Shown: positions 9,253 to 21,105 of the stretch, piece after piece
Layout: every line of letters begins with the position of its first letter
Position numbering within the stretch: the first letter of the stretch is position 1
NCBI RefSeq assembly: GCF_000699445.3
Contig: NC_067197.1
Coordinates: forward strand, 22,799,809-22,863,808
DNA: 64,000 bases
Reading direction: 5' to 3'
Origin: Schistosoma haematobium
Taxonomy: Eukaryota; Platyhelminthes; Trematoda; Strigeidida; Schistosomatidae
Position numbers and translations under genes: made by a program
Notes under the pieces: generated by a model
Databases searched by the model: none
Told to the model about the DNA's origin: nothing
The model's input: only the letters and a program-made list of their open reading frames with translations

Positions 9253-12200
9253 CTGAAATACATGAAATATTTTTTTTAAAAAAAACTCAGGAAATTAGCT
9301 ATTTTATGTTTTACGCTACTTATTTTTAGATATAAGTAGCATGATGTGTAGATTGTATTTAAAATTTATACTATCCTGTACATCAAATGCTTCTGCGAAC
9401 AATAAAGATGAGTTACATATGACTATCTATATAACCTAAATTACCAATGCCATCTTAAGGTTTTGTACTAATAAATCGAATTACTGGTTAAATATGTGGA
9501 TCACCTAGCTAAAAGACTAATAGTCACATATATTCTCATATATTCGCATAAATACTCACACAAGAAGCATTTATTTATTTAGTCATGGAGTTAGGATCTA
9601 AATCATTAATGAGAGAATATCATAATATTATTAATGATTTTTATCCTTTTAATAAACCTGATAAAATTATTCAGTCTATCATTTCAATTTGCTTTCTTCA
9701 CTTTTGGCAATCGCGTTTCAACCAGAGAGAGTATTTACTTTTACATTCCATCTGTTGATGAATAGAGAATGTAAAATCCTTTAAATATAATAAATAAGGA
9801 AGAAATTAACTACCCTATTGATTTAAGGTTATTTTCATTTAATTTAATTTTAATGCATATTCGCTACATGAAATAATTCCGTACGGATTCTGTTCACTGG
9901 ATTACATTACTTTTTCGATTATATTGATTAAGTCATCATGATCATGCACTCAAGTGATAATTGGAAAATTCTGTGAATTATGAATAATTATGAATTTAAT
10001 TCGTATATAACCAAGTTAACCTGAATGTAAATCAAATATTTTTCGGTTGTCTACCAAATATATCTTCCATAAAAGATCGTTATATGAGGTACTCGAAGTT
10101 GAGAAGAAACATGTTGTATTCTGGTATCAAGGTTTCGTGAGAATTGTTGCCATATAGTAAACATAATAATATCCCAACACGTGTTTGGAATCTATCAGAT
10201 TTACATTTATTTCTCACTTCAGCTAAAAGTGATATCGAATTATTAATTTAGATTTTAAAAAAATTTGTTGATTATAAACTTATTCTATTTATTATATAAG
10301 AGATATGATTGACATTTAAAATTATACTTCATATAGATAGAACCAAATTCAATCCCGTAAACAATGATAATATTTATACATGAAAGTGTTAATGAAACCT
10401 GAACAAGATAATAAAAGAAATAATAAAACTAATTACAAACAACCGACATTTCTATCTGTAATCAGTCATGTATGTAAGATGGGAAAATAACTTTTTTAAA
10501 ACAAAAAATAAAGAATGGGCGGACAGTTTGATAGAGGTTGCATGAATCTAGATATCATGTCATGTGGATAATATACGTTATTTATTAGTGAGACTGACAT
10601 CTACTTGCATAATTACCATAAGTAAATTTATTAAAGAGGACAATGTAATTTAGCCAAGATTTTCAACAATTCATTATACTTGCAATTAACTTGTCTTGCC
10701 AGGAAGAGCAATATTTAATCGAGATTTCCACCTACTAATTCTACTTTTGAATTTCAAAAGTGGAAATAATTGTTCGTAAATTTATCTTAAAAAGTAGAGG
10801 TTTTAAGTGCAAATATTTTCGGTTTATGAGACTTATTTGCTTCCAATGAAGAATAGAATTCATTCATGTTTAATATTTTTGTTTGAACTATTGTCATCTT
10901 GAATGCTTTTTAATCAAGTCTGAAGATTATGGTTAGCTGCTTCAATTTAAAAAAAGATAGGATAGTAAGCAAATTAAATTTCAGTCCAAATATTGAAAAG
11001 TCTTAGGAAGTTTTTAAAAGTCGTTATGGAGTACTAAAATCTAGCGACTATATTGATTAGCAGATTCCTTCAAAACTGTTAGTGTCTCTTGTTTAGATAT
11101 GAGAGTTGTTGTGAAGTGTCATGTCACCTCGAAATATATATGAACTGTTTTACTCCTATTATGTATATTTATGAGTGAACTCGCACTCCATATATATCTT
11201 AGGTACTACGATATATTCACCTCTGACTCAAAGAACTATAAAACAATAAAATAAAAAATATTCTAACTGGTAAAACAATAAAATAACCTCATTGATCTTG
11301 CCATTATTATTTCTTAAAATGCACGACTAAACGGAAATTTTGTGTGGGGTAATTTTAAAATTTTTTAGTGCTCCCAGAAACACCATCAGGATGAATTGAT
11401 TGAAAAGTATTGCTCATTCATCAATTATTAAATTTTAATTATAATACATTATAGAAAAAGAACACCGAGAAATCCATATACAGTCTCAAGTATTTTCATG
11501 ACTGAATCGTGGCTATTAGATACAGATTATGACTAGTGGGAAAAGAGTTTACGATGTTTACTGTTCATAGAAATTCAATTCCACTTAAACTAATATTACG
11601 ACTAAATGATCCAGTTGAATAATTAATATACTAAAAAGTAGGACGGTCAGTAATCTTCTATATCGATTATATCCAAAAACAATGTTTCATTGCACTTAGA
11701 TGTATGTTTCTATTATCGAATAATTATTCAGTTAGGGTATAAAATAGTCACTAGGTGGAATATATTAAAGATAAGCTCCACAACACTTTCTCATTTTTTC
11801 TAGATATAAAAAACATAACTGATTGAAATTATTAAGTTTCGATTTAGTTCATTATCTTTATTGAAAGGAAACCAAACCACCTATTTAATGGTATTTATCT
11901 CTATATGATTGGTTAGCCAAATATCCTCATTAGACTAAAACACAATTGTATCTTATTACTCTCATATTTTTACAATAGTATTTAATTTTGGCCTCCAAAG
12001 TCCGAGCAAGTATATGCAACCTTTAAACAGCAGATTAATTTTACAATGGTCAGTAATTTCAACAATTAAATAGCTTTTACTGCCGTACAAATTTCAACCC
12101 AGTGTTGCAAGCTCTCATTCTGTCCTACTTCTTCAACCATAATATGACTAGTAGTGTCTGAGAGTGTGTACGTTTATAACCTGGATAGTTCACATTTCTA

Positions 12201-15125
12201 AACTCGATCCCGAAATCACTTACTTTGTCCTTTTAAGATGGTGCTGTGTAAGTCCTATGTAACATATGTGTAACATCATCTTCTATCTTCAAAGATCACG
12301 TCTAACAGCTTTAAATTAAAATATTGCACAGTAAACTATTCATGAAATATTTCATCTTCGTCATGGATTTTTTAGATTGAAAAAACGTTGATACTATGCA
12401 CTCCAGAAAATTTCTGGCCTTAACTTTATGGCCTCAATATCTCATAATGAACAAGTTGAGATTTAATAACGCTGATCATATTTAAAGTATGTGTTTGATA
12501 TAAATGCATATGAAGATGGGGAATTGACAAAAGCTCAAATACAGAGAGGAAAAAGTGTAATATTAGATGGATTTAAAGTGTTAACAATCATAATAAGTCA
12601 AATATACAACAAATGTTCGGTGCATTTTCATTCTCAAAGACTTTTGGAAACTGTTTCCCAGATGAACAGTTTAACTAATAGTGAATTCAAAAACTAGTGG
12701 ATAACATCAGATACTGAACTACAATTGTATAATTTACGAAAAACAAGTTAAAAAACTCAGTAAATCCAGTTACTATTTGGATCTATGTAATTGATGCTGA
12801 GATTACTATGCATCCTTGGTCGCAGTGGTGAAATCCAGTCACCTCCCACGTTCTAGAGTATAAAGTGGAAAGTTTAAGACACAAAACTGAGACGTGGGGA
12901 ATGGCGACTCAAAACAAAAGGCGGAAACAAATAATTTGATATTACATAATTTTTATTTGTTTGTAGTTAATTTACTTAAGTATTATATATATTAGGAAAC
13001 GAATCTGTTTTACCTACTTACACTATTAAAGTAGTATAACTCACGTGTTAAAAGTTCGGTTTGAAGAGAGCATTGAGGGATCGACGTGAGTTTGTGTGTG
13101 TTCGGTTTGACGAGAGAAATGATTTTTCATACGAAGCAGAAACTGTGGACAAAAAGTATAAAAATAAGACGGAATATTAATAAATCACAATCATGTCTAG
13201 TAATTTTGACCAAGATTTCACTGGTTCGCATTATAATTGATTTATTTTCCAAATTACATATCGTGGCTATACCATTAACAGCTGCTTAAAGTTAAGAACA
13301 TTTGCCTAGTAATCATCACATTGAAAATTCCGGCGCGAAAAATAAAATGCAATATAATATGCTCTAGTACCTCATCCGAAAGAATGAAGAACGTCTTGTG
13401 AAATTTTTAAGCTCTGATCAGTCGACATACCACATTCTCGAAGTATCATTTTAAAGTGCTTCGTTTAAAGTAATAATTTTATTCAATACTGGGCACCTTT
13501 AAAGTATAGTAAGCTTTTCACAGACTTATGGAGCGTATAGATATATTGTGATTTTTTCTCTCCGCATAAAAATTCACATAGAATATCGTTTATATGAAAA
13601 ATTGCCTCATTTACAACTCGGAGATTTTAATCTTTGCTGTCTCATTTTTATTTGTTTTATTGATCCCTTGTATGCAGAATGTTTTTTAGTATCAACAATG
13701 ATAACAAAACTCATCGTTATAAAAAATTCAAAATATAGGTATGATGTTGAACATTGATTTGTTTGGGAAAATACAACAGCATATTTTCAAAGCATTGATA
13801 AGGATGGCATTGTTGATAAGACATTGAAAATGCCTTATTTTTCCACTAATGGGATTAAATTAGAAGCAAGATAAAGGAGACCTTGTAATGATAATACTCA
13901 GTAATGTTAAGGTAGAAAATCGTATGGTGTCTGGATACGCATTTTTCGCTAATTAACAACGTCATTATATAAACCGAATATATGATACACCGTTACAGAG
14001 AAATAACAAGATTATTTTGCCTAACGATTTTAATTTCCCATTCTGTAATTAGTAAAAACAACCGGTAGCTTTCTTTAAAAGTTACTGATAACGGAAAGCT
14101 CTAATCCGACAGCAAGCACCAATTGAGTTATTCAGTTTAGTGTCTTAAACCAAACTAAACTATTCAAACATTCGGCAACAGACTAAATTAAAGTAAGCTC
14201 ATAAATCATCTACATCCATGAAAAATCATCGAATGCATTGTAAAAGGATGCTCAATTATTTACTAAGTGGCCAGTCTAGCAACTCAAGTAGTTCTATTTA
14301 AGCTATTGATTCGGCATAGGGAATATGATTTCAATTTATCCTAATTATTACATACTACATAGCAGGTTTGTGATTTTTTCCATGAATAATTTCTTCTTGT
14401 TTAGTTGCTTGTGAATAAGAGATTATTTTTAATAGTGTTTTCATCATACACTAATAACAAATGAAGCTCTGGACAGCTGTTTTTTTTATACCTCAGGACT
14501 TGTCAGCATTGATCATCAATTGCCTTACTTGTGAATGAACATCTGAATTACAAAATTTTTATTCACATTCTGAAACTTTTCAGGCCAATTTATACTACTA
14601 ATATTTTGGACTTTTTTTACTTCTTCATTTTACGACATCCCTAATGTCTTACCGTGTCTTCTAAAATGAATCGAATCATTAAGAAATACACAAGAGATGA
14701 TCTATCACAATGCTTTCGAAACTGACATTTTACTGTTTAACTAGATGCGTGATAATTTTAACTTTTATATAGAATAAAAGATCTCAAGTATTATTTCATT
14801 TCATAGATTATCTGCTATTAACTGAACCGGTTCCTGTTATGAAGTATTTTGTCGATGTATGATCTCATGATTTTACTGAATGGACGAAATCTAGATTTAC
14901 AAGTGATAATCATTGACTTTATCACGATAACATCTAGATCATTTCAGATTATGTTATAACAGTTAAAAAACAGTTTTCTGGAAAATTTACCAAGTGAATT
15001 ATTACATAAAGCTCGTTTCAAAAACTTTTTAAAGTTTAATTGTAGAATCTCATTTACTACGAAGTTTTGTGAATTTGATGCTACATCTTTAGTACTAAGG
15101 TTCCAAATGACAGCTGAAATTTCAT
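9253..15125. other. long intron with no clear content
   Basis: AT-rich sequence upstream of the exon ending at 9252. I saw no Sm-alpha, tRNA-like or RT signature here. The plus frames at 12491-12697, 13086-13289 and 13548-13757 (67-69 codons) show no domain and no codon pattern I trust. A 23-base micro-exon at 9467-9445 would fix the phase problem upstream of the 9252 exon, but it is too short to claim. Confidence 0.4.
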
Positions 15126-15690
15126 CTACTTACTTACGCCTGTAACTTCTAATGGAGCATAGGCCGCCGACCAACATTCTTCAACCCACTCTGTCCTGGG
15201 CCTTCCTCCCAAGTTCTATTCAGTTTCTGTTTATTTTTCTCATTTCTGTCTCCATTCCTTGGCGTAATGTGTTCTTTGGTCTTCCTCTTCTCCTATCGCC
15301 TTGAGGATTCCATGTGAGGGCTTGTCTTGTGACGCAGTTGGGTGCTTTCCTCAATGTGTGTCCTATCCACTTTCAACGCTTCTTCCTGATTTCTTCCTCC
15401 GCTGGGATCCGGTTTGTTCTCTCCCATAGTAGGTTGTTGTTATTGGTGTCCGGCCGACGGATCTGAAGTATTTTGTGTAGACAACTGTTAATAAACACCT
15501 GTATCTTCTGGATGATGGCTTTCGTAGTTCTTCAAGTTTCTGCCCCATACACTAGAACTGTCTTGATATTTGTATTGAAAATCCTGACCTTGGTGTTGGT
15601 TGACAGTTGTTTTGAGTTTCAGATGTTCCTCAGTTGTAAATATGCTGCTCTTGCTTTGCCGATCCGCACCTATATATATACTTTTTAGAT
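15126..15690 (-). mobile_element. 3' end of non-LTR family B
   Basis: The minus strand carries the end of an RT ORF followed by a CAGGCGTAAGTAAGTAG tail at 15140-15126. The frame is broken, but short pieces such as VNRCLRKI-like and EELRKPSSRR-like segments and the final GLCSI-like region can be followed. The same blocks occur at 28.3-28.9 kb and 35.1-35.6 kb. It is richer in GC than its flanks and is 5'-truncated near 15690 at a short TA run. Inert. Confidence 0.65.
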
Positions 15691-16329
15691 TTGCTTATTT
15701 GATTTTGTAGTTTTAGACAGAAAATACTGAATTGCTTATGTGATCTTTGTATACTTTCCAGTTATCACTTGATAAGTCTCTTTATAGTTCAGTTTCAGAA
15801 CCGATGTTTTGCGATTATATAATAAGAAATTTTTATAAAATTTACTGTTGAGATACTGTGTATCTAGATGGCCTAATACTTCATCTTCGAAATCTATGTA
15901 AAGTTACTATCGAGAATAAAAATGTAACTAAAATAACCAGTTTTTATAGAAACAGTGAACATGATATTTTTATGTAATTTATATTTCACCTTATATATAG
16001 GACAATTTTATTTCTATAATCCGACATTTCAGGTATTCCTGTGTAGGTGTTTGTCTTTAAAAGTTATTTTTGGCTGAATTACAACTAAAATTCAGGAATG
16101 ATTGTAAATTTTTTAAAAAATTTAAATAATGAATGATCATAAGCAAACAGAACCTGTAGATAGCAAGGTGAATCAAGTGTAAGGCAATGAAAATGTAAAC
16201 TCGTGTATTGCTATATGCATTAGATTGAATCAGTTAACTTCAAATTAATGCCAAATATCTTGATTTCGTTTCCTGTCTTCAATGCTATTTAAACATTTAA
16301 ACGAATAATTAACTGTCATCAAACTTTAA
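15691..16329. other. AT-rich intronic stretch, nothing recognised
   Basis: No repeats or exons were recognised between the family B and family A remnants. Confidence 0.4.
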
Positions 16330-16476
16330 TGTCTTCGATTACTGCTTATACTCTTACTACCTCTACCACTATGGGATTTGAATCGACAATTGTAACTCTG
16401 TGCTAATGTGGTGTGGCAACTCGAACTGATGTACGTACGTACGAAGTTCTACGTTGTTACTGACTAGTCAGTGCAA
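16330..16476 (+). mobile_element. solo 3' end of non-LTR family A
   Basis: It matches, in opposite orientation, the terminal 150 bases of the element at 48001-49200: the block from GATTACTGCTTATACTC through a GGGATTTGAATCG box and GTGTGGCAACTCGAAC to ACGTACGTACGAAG and a TGAC-type tail. A severely 5'-truncated insertion containing only 3' UTR. The shared end marks the element's 3' terminus. Confidence 0.7.
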
Positions 16477-16794
16477 TGTTATATAATGTTCAGTAGGCCC
16501 GTTATAAACAATATAAGCCCTGGTTTCAGTGTATACCAGTTCATATAGGTACACAACAGCTCAGTGAAATATGAGTAGTGATACACGAGAGGAAAGAGTA
16601 ATACTAACTGCCTTGGTAATATGAACATAAGAAAAAGGTGAATAAAATAAATAAGATCGAAGGATGAAAAGTATTGAATGACACAAATTTTGACATTGTT
16701 ATGAAAAAAATAATGGTCGTTACACAGGGGTAATCTGCGTAACCTACACCTAACCCAGTGGTACCAATTTCAGATTATTTTATGTAATGCTGTG

Positions 16795-16990
16795 GTGTGT
16801 TCAACTTATACCGACAGATATAAGTGTGGTGTGTGCTACTTATATTGACATAAGTAGTATATGATGTTAGTCGTGAACAGAAGGTCTGGCAGCAGAGAGA
16901 CAAGAGGATCGAATAGTAAAGAATGGAAACAGAATGCGATTTGTATGAAAATGCAAGAACAATGAAGTCTGAGTCATTTTGAGACAATTA
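16795..16990 (-). repeat. left arm of an inverted dispersed repeat
   Basis: On the minus strand it shares ACTTATAT, TGCTGCCAG and a TTCTGTT block with the stretch at 17690-17835, which is in the opposite orientation. The arms are about 700 bases apart and clearly diverged. The family is not recognised. Confidence 0.45.
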
Positions 16991-17689
16991 GTGAACATTT
17001 TGCAAATTAAGCATTTACTATATGATTGTTAGATTTTATTAACAAGTCCTGCAATTTTGTGTTAGATACGTTCGATTGTCCCTACCCGCGTTCTATTCAC
17101 TACATAAGTAGTATGTATCAGGAAATGGAAATGGGCTTCTTACTGACAAAAGAGGAAAACGAGGAGAAGAAAAAGAGAAACGAAAGCAGTCAAAGTAGAA
17201 ACAGGAATATAAGAACGATGAATTTTGTAAAAGACAATTCGAGGAAGTTGTGCAAATAGTGTATACGATGTATTATCTTCATATCTTACAAATTTGTGAT
17301 TCTGCTTAATACAATCAATTATTTTCACTTATTAGAGTAGTCATTCACTAAAATACTCCAAACTGTAGATTAACATTGCCCCACGATTCAAAACTACAAA
17401 CTTCTTATTTACTAAAGTGGACCAGCCCAATAATCAATTACTTCACTAATTAATGTCATATCTTCGCATGGTTACCAAAAGCTAACGTCTAACTTAATAA
17501 TTATTAATAGTATAAAAAATGTCTCTTTTAATCATGGAAAATATTTTCACCATGGAATTTGAAATTGATCAGAACTTATATATTCAATCTTTCATTATTA
17601 TTGTAATGAACGAAAACATAGAACTGGGGATAAATAAATGTATCTGAATACAAAATTACAGAATATCTTGGTAAATATGAGAACCATTC

Positions 17690-17835
17690 ATTGAATACAT
17701 CATTTGTAAATTTCCGTTTCTGTTCTCTTCAATCCGATCATCTTAGCCATCTGCTGCCAGGATTTTCACTTCCGATTGATGTTACATACTACTTATATCT
17801 ACTGACATATGTAGCATACACCACAGTATCATTAG
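17690..17835 (+). repeat. right arm of an inverted dispersed repeat
   Basis: It contains GTTCTCTTCAATCCGATC, CTGCTGCCAGG and TACTACTTATATC, matched in reverse near 16800-16920. A shorter related piece (ACATAAGTAGTATG) lies at 17102-17115. Confidence 0.45.
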
Positions 17836-18449
17836 TCGAATTTTGTAGAAAAAATTGTAAAACATTTTATAGAATGAACAAACAAAAGCTAATTACTACC
17901 CACCTACACATAAATTATTCATTAATAAATGACTAAGTTTATCAATGCTTGTTAATTACACAATATTTACATAAATACTTTAATTATTCTGCCAAATTCA
18001 TAATGTATAATGAACAGATTGATAAACTATACACCATAATAATGAATCATCATTCAATATTAATTCTATTAAAGTTTATGCATTCATCTGGTTATCGAGT
18101 TTGTTTCATTTTTCTTTTCAACTAAAATTTCATCATTCAGTGGCTAATAGGATCTTATCACGTATTGTATCAATCTGTTATATGAATAGGAAATTTACAA
18201 ATGACTTTTACTGATGACAACTAGATTTTATTATATGAAATTAAAACAAAGTCGGATTAAGCATTGGATACAGATACATGATTATGTAATAATCAAATAT
18301 TCAGGAAAAAAAACTAAATAAGTTGACCAGTTTTTTTATGTTTTAGCTTTAATTAAGTTAAATTCATGAGAATGAAGTAATAAATGATACTATTAAAGGG
18401 TATAAAATTAAAAGAAAAAAAATGTTTTTAAAATTGATAAATGAATTAA

Positions 18450-18860
18450 CAATATGGTAACCACTCTGGTTAATAAATCAGTATTTCCAGAGTAGGTTAA
18501 GAGTAAGGACAAATTGTTTTTGAACACATAAAAGAGGTTTCAGTTTCTGTATAGTCAAGGCCTCAATAAACTTTAGTATACGTCCTTGAAGTTCAATGGC
18601 CAAATAAGATCACAAGATAGACAGACACCATCCTCCATTGCGAAATATTTGATTGAAACTAGTCATAAGGTGGACATCAGACCAGCATTTGTAGTGTTGT
18701 ACAAAAGCCTTCAAGGACGTATACTACGGTTTATTGAAGCCTTGGCTATACGGAAACTGAAATCCCCTATGTGCGTTCAAAAACAATTTGTCCTTACTCT
18801 TAACCTACTCTGGCAATACTGATTTATTATCCAGAGTGGTTATCACATTATTTAAGTGTA
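18450..18860 (+). mobile_element. palindromic Penelope-like remnant (GIY-YIG end)
   Basis: The plus frame from 18586 ends AKYLIETSHKVDIRPAF...FIEALAIRKLKSPMCVQKQFVLTLNLLW and a stop. That is the typical C-terminus of the GIY-YIG endonuclease region of Penelope-like elements (AEA-I-RL-P-LC-QK pattern). The last ~130 bases (about 18710-18850) recur inverted at about 18455-18585, so the piece is a head-to-head palindrome. Penelope-like elements often insert with such inverted or tandem partial copies. The RT and the GIY-YIG core itself are absent, so it is inert. Confidence 0.62.
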
Positions 18861-20633
18861 CTTTATTATTTTTTCTTTGTTACGGCTTACTCTTAACCTG
18901 TCTAGTTGACCTTTTAATTTTCATACGAAAATGCCTTAACAAGTATATGCGTGATCAAAGTGTTCGAAATGTATTGCGCAAATATATCACATAATTCTAA
19001 TAAACATCGTCTTCTCATTGTATTATCGAAATTTATTAAAGGGACCATTTATTTTAAATGAATTAGCCATAAACATGAAGACTGAACAAGATTTGTACAA
19101 TATAAAATGAATTCAATTTTTCTATATCTAAATAGTTGTAACCTCTATGAACTGAAATTATAATGATTTATATATAAGAAAGTTTCTAATTACTCTTCAG
19201 ATACATTTGAATGATTAATGTGGGAATTATTATTATTATTATTATCGCACTTCATTTTTATTAAATAAACATTCTAGTACTATAGTGCTCAGAGATCTTC
19301 ATACATCTTTGTGTAAAGGTATATATTGAGTACTATAAGTTGGTTTTTTATGATCACGGATAGATGTCATGGTCCAACTCAGATCACAGTCCTATAGATT
19401 TCCTATCCTTTTGTCCATTTTGAAATCGATACCATTTTATTATTTTGAATACGTTCATTCTCTGTTCACTTGTATGTGTGTAACTCACTGCCACAGCTTC
19501 TTATATTACGTACCAATGGGATTGATATACTTATCTATATTAGGTGATTTTAGGTAGACAATAGAAAATACTGAACATAGTTCTTGTGCTATTTCTACCC
19601 ATCAGAAAGTCATACCTATAATCTTGAGGAAACCGATATTCCTCGATAGATTTGAACTAGCATCACTTAACTTTAGTTTCATTTATAAAGGAATAGTTCA
19701 TTGGTAACTCATCAAAGCTTGAAGCTGGCTGGTGTGAGTTTGAATCCACCAAAGAGAGACAGATTCCTCATGATCATAAATGAATCTTGCAGAAAAGTGT
19801 CAGGTACCAAGAAATTTGTTGTTGTGCGTTCTCCACAGACCATTTCTAACCGTCTAACATTTCAACATAGTTTAATTGATGTCCAGTCACTTACACTAGT
19901 GCCCATATTACAGCTTAACCAATAGAATTCGATTAGCACTAAAGGATTAGACATACATGATATTGTTCACGATTGTAGTCTCATCTGATACTATTTTAAG
20001 GTTAGCAACGAATATTTGGAGGTTTAAATGAATTTTCATTACTTTAAAAGAGGATAATACATAAAATTGATCTCAAAATAAGCCGAAAGAGTTCATTTAA
20101 ACTCTAGTAACAAAAAATTCACTGAACAATACCTCCTGATTATTAACGTTAAACACTTCCAATTACACAAAATGAGTAAAGTATTCAAATAATTAGTACT
20201 CTAGAATGAACGTTCGTTGGGTTTGAGAAAGTATCACTAATAACTTGTAGTTTAAATCCAGAAAAATATTTTATTCTACCTTTAACCATTTTTTAAGTAA
20301 TCATAATCTATATGGATTTGTTTGGAAGGAAATTAGTAGATCATTCTATACAATATCTTTTTATTACTTCTACTAAACATTGTTTAACTTTAAATCATTT
20401 CAAATAATCATTTAAGATACTATCTATTTTACATTTATATAAGTCCGTAATTCGTTATATATATACTGACGGACGTACGTACTGATTGAAGTCAGTAAAT
20501 CTAAATATTGGCTTAGAAATTCGACCAGCTATGAGACAACTGCAATACTAAATAGAAAGTCAAAAAGAAACAACGGTAATGAATTCATGTGAATATTGTA
20601 CACTGAGATAAAATAAACCACTTTATACATATT
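18861..20633. other. AT-rich intronic stretch
   Basis: Nothing recognised except an (ATT)7 run near 19226-19247. On the minus strand that run could be read as a short Asn-rich peptide, but no convincing donor follows. The plus frames at 19369-19557 and 19701-19925 show no domain. Confidence 0.4.
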
Positions 20634-21105
20634 GTAGTGTCAATTACTATGTTAAACCCATATAATTTATTCCAGCTTCTGGACAAGCCAATTTATCCAT
20701 TCTCCTTGAGTGACGTTTTCACCTTGTTAATTATTTGCTTATCAACCCTGATTGTTTCTATATGAGCGTATGTGCATAAACTTCTTATCCTATTAATCAC
20801 ATGTCTGTAACCTATTTTTATCTGGATATAAATATCGATTAATGCTTGATTAAATGAAGATGGCTCCACTGCGCATCCTTTCATTTCACTTCGCTCTCTC
20901 TTCTTCACTTCATTTGCTGCAATTCTCTGATTATCTGTTCGAATCAATGAGTGTTCAAAATATACGCATTCAAAAATCCATTCTCGTATTTAGCTTATTT
21001 AATTTCGTTATTCACTAACAAGAATTGACGATATATATATCGACAGCAATCATTCATAAAATATAACTGGAGTCAGATACTGGACCACTAAAATACTTTA
21101 TTTGT
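20634..21105 (+). repeat. LTR-like dispersed repeat, copy 1
   Basis: It begins TGTAGTGTC and includes ATATAATTTATTCCAGCTTC, TATATGAGCGTATGTG, a TATA-box-like GGATATAAATATCG and the block CATTCTCGTATTTAGC, then TTATTCACTAACA. All blocks recur in order at 55.7 kb, and most at 63.3 kb. A TG start, a CA end near 21020 and a central TATA box suit a solo LTR. However, shared sequence (GGACCACTAAA) continues to about 21100, so the true edge is uncertain and no target duplication was seen. The 84-codon minus frame here is an artefact. Confidence 0.5.

Noticed and set aside
19195..19275. Asn-rich minus exon around the (ATT)7 run
   Set aside because: Phase could fit the exon at 25233, but the donor (GTATCT) is weak and a stop follows five codons later.
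20693..20947. 84-codon minus frame with basic N-terminus
   Set aside because: Lies wholly in the LTR-like repeat and is not open in the other copies.
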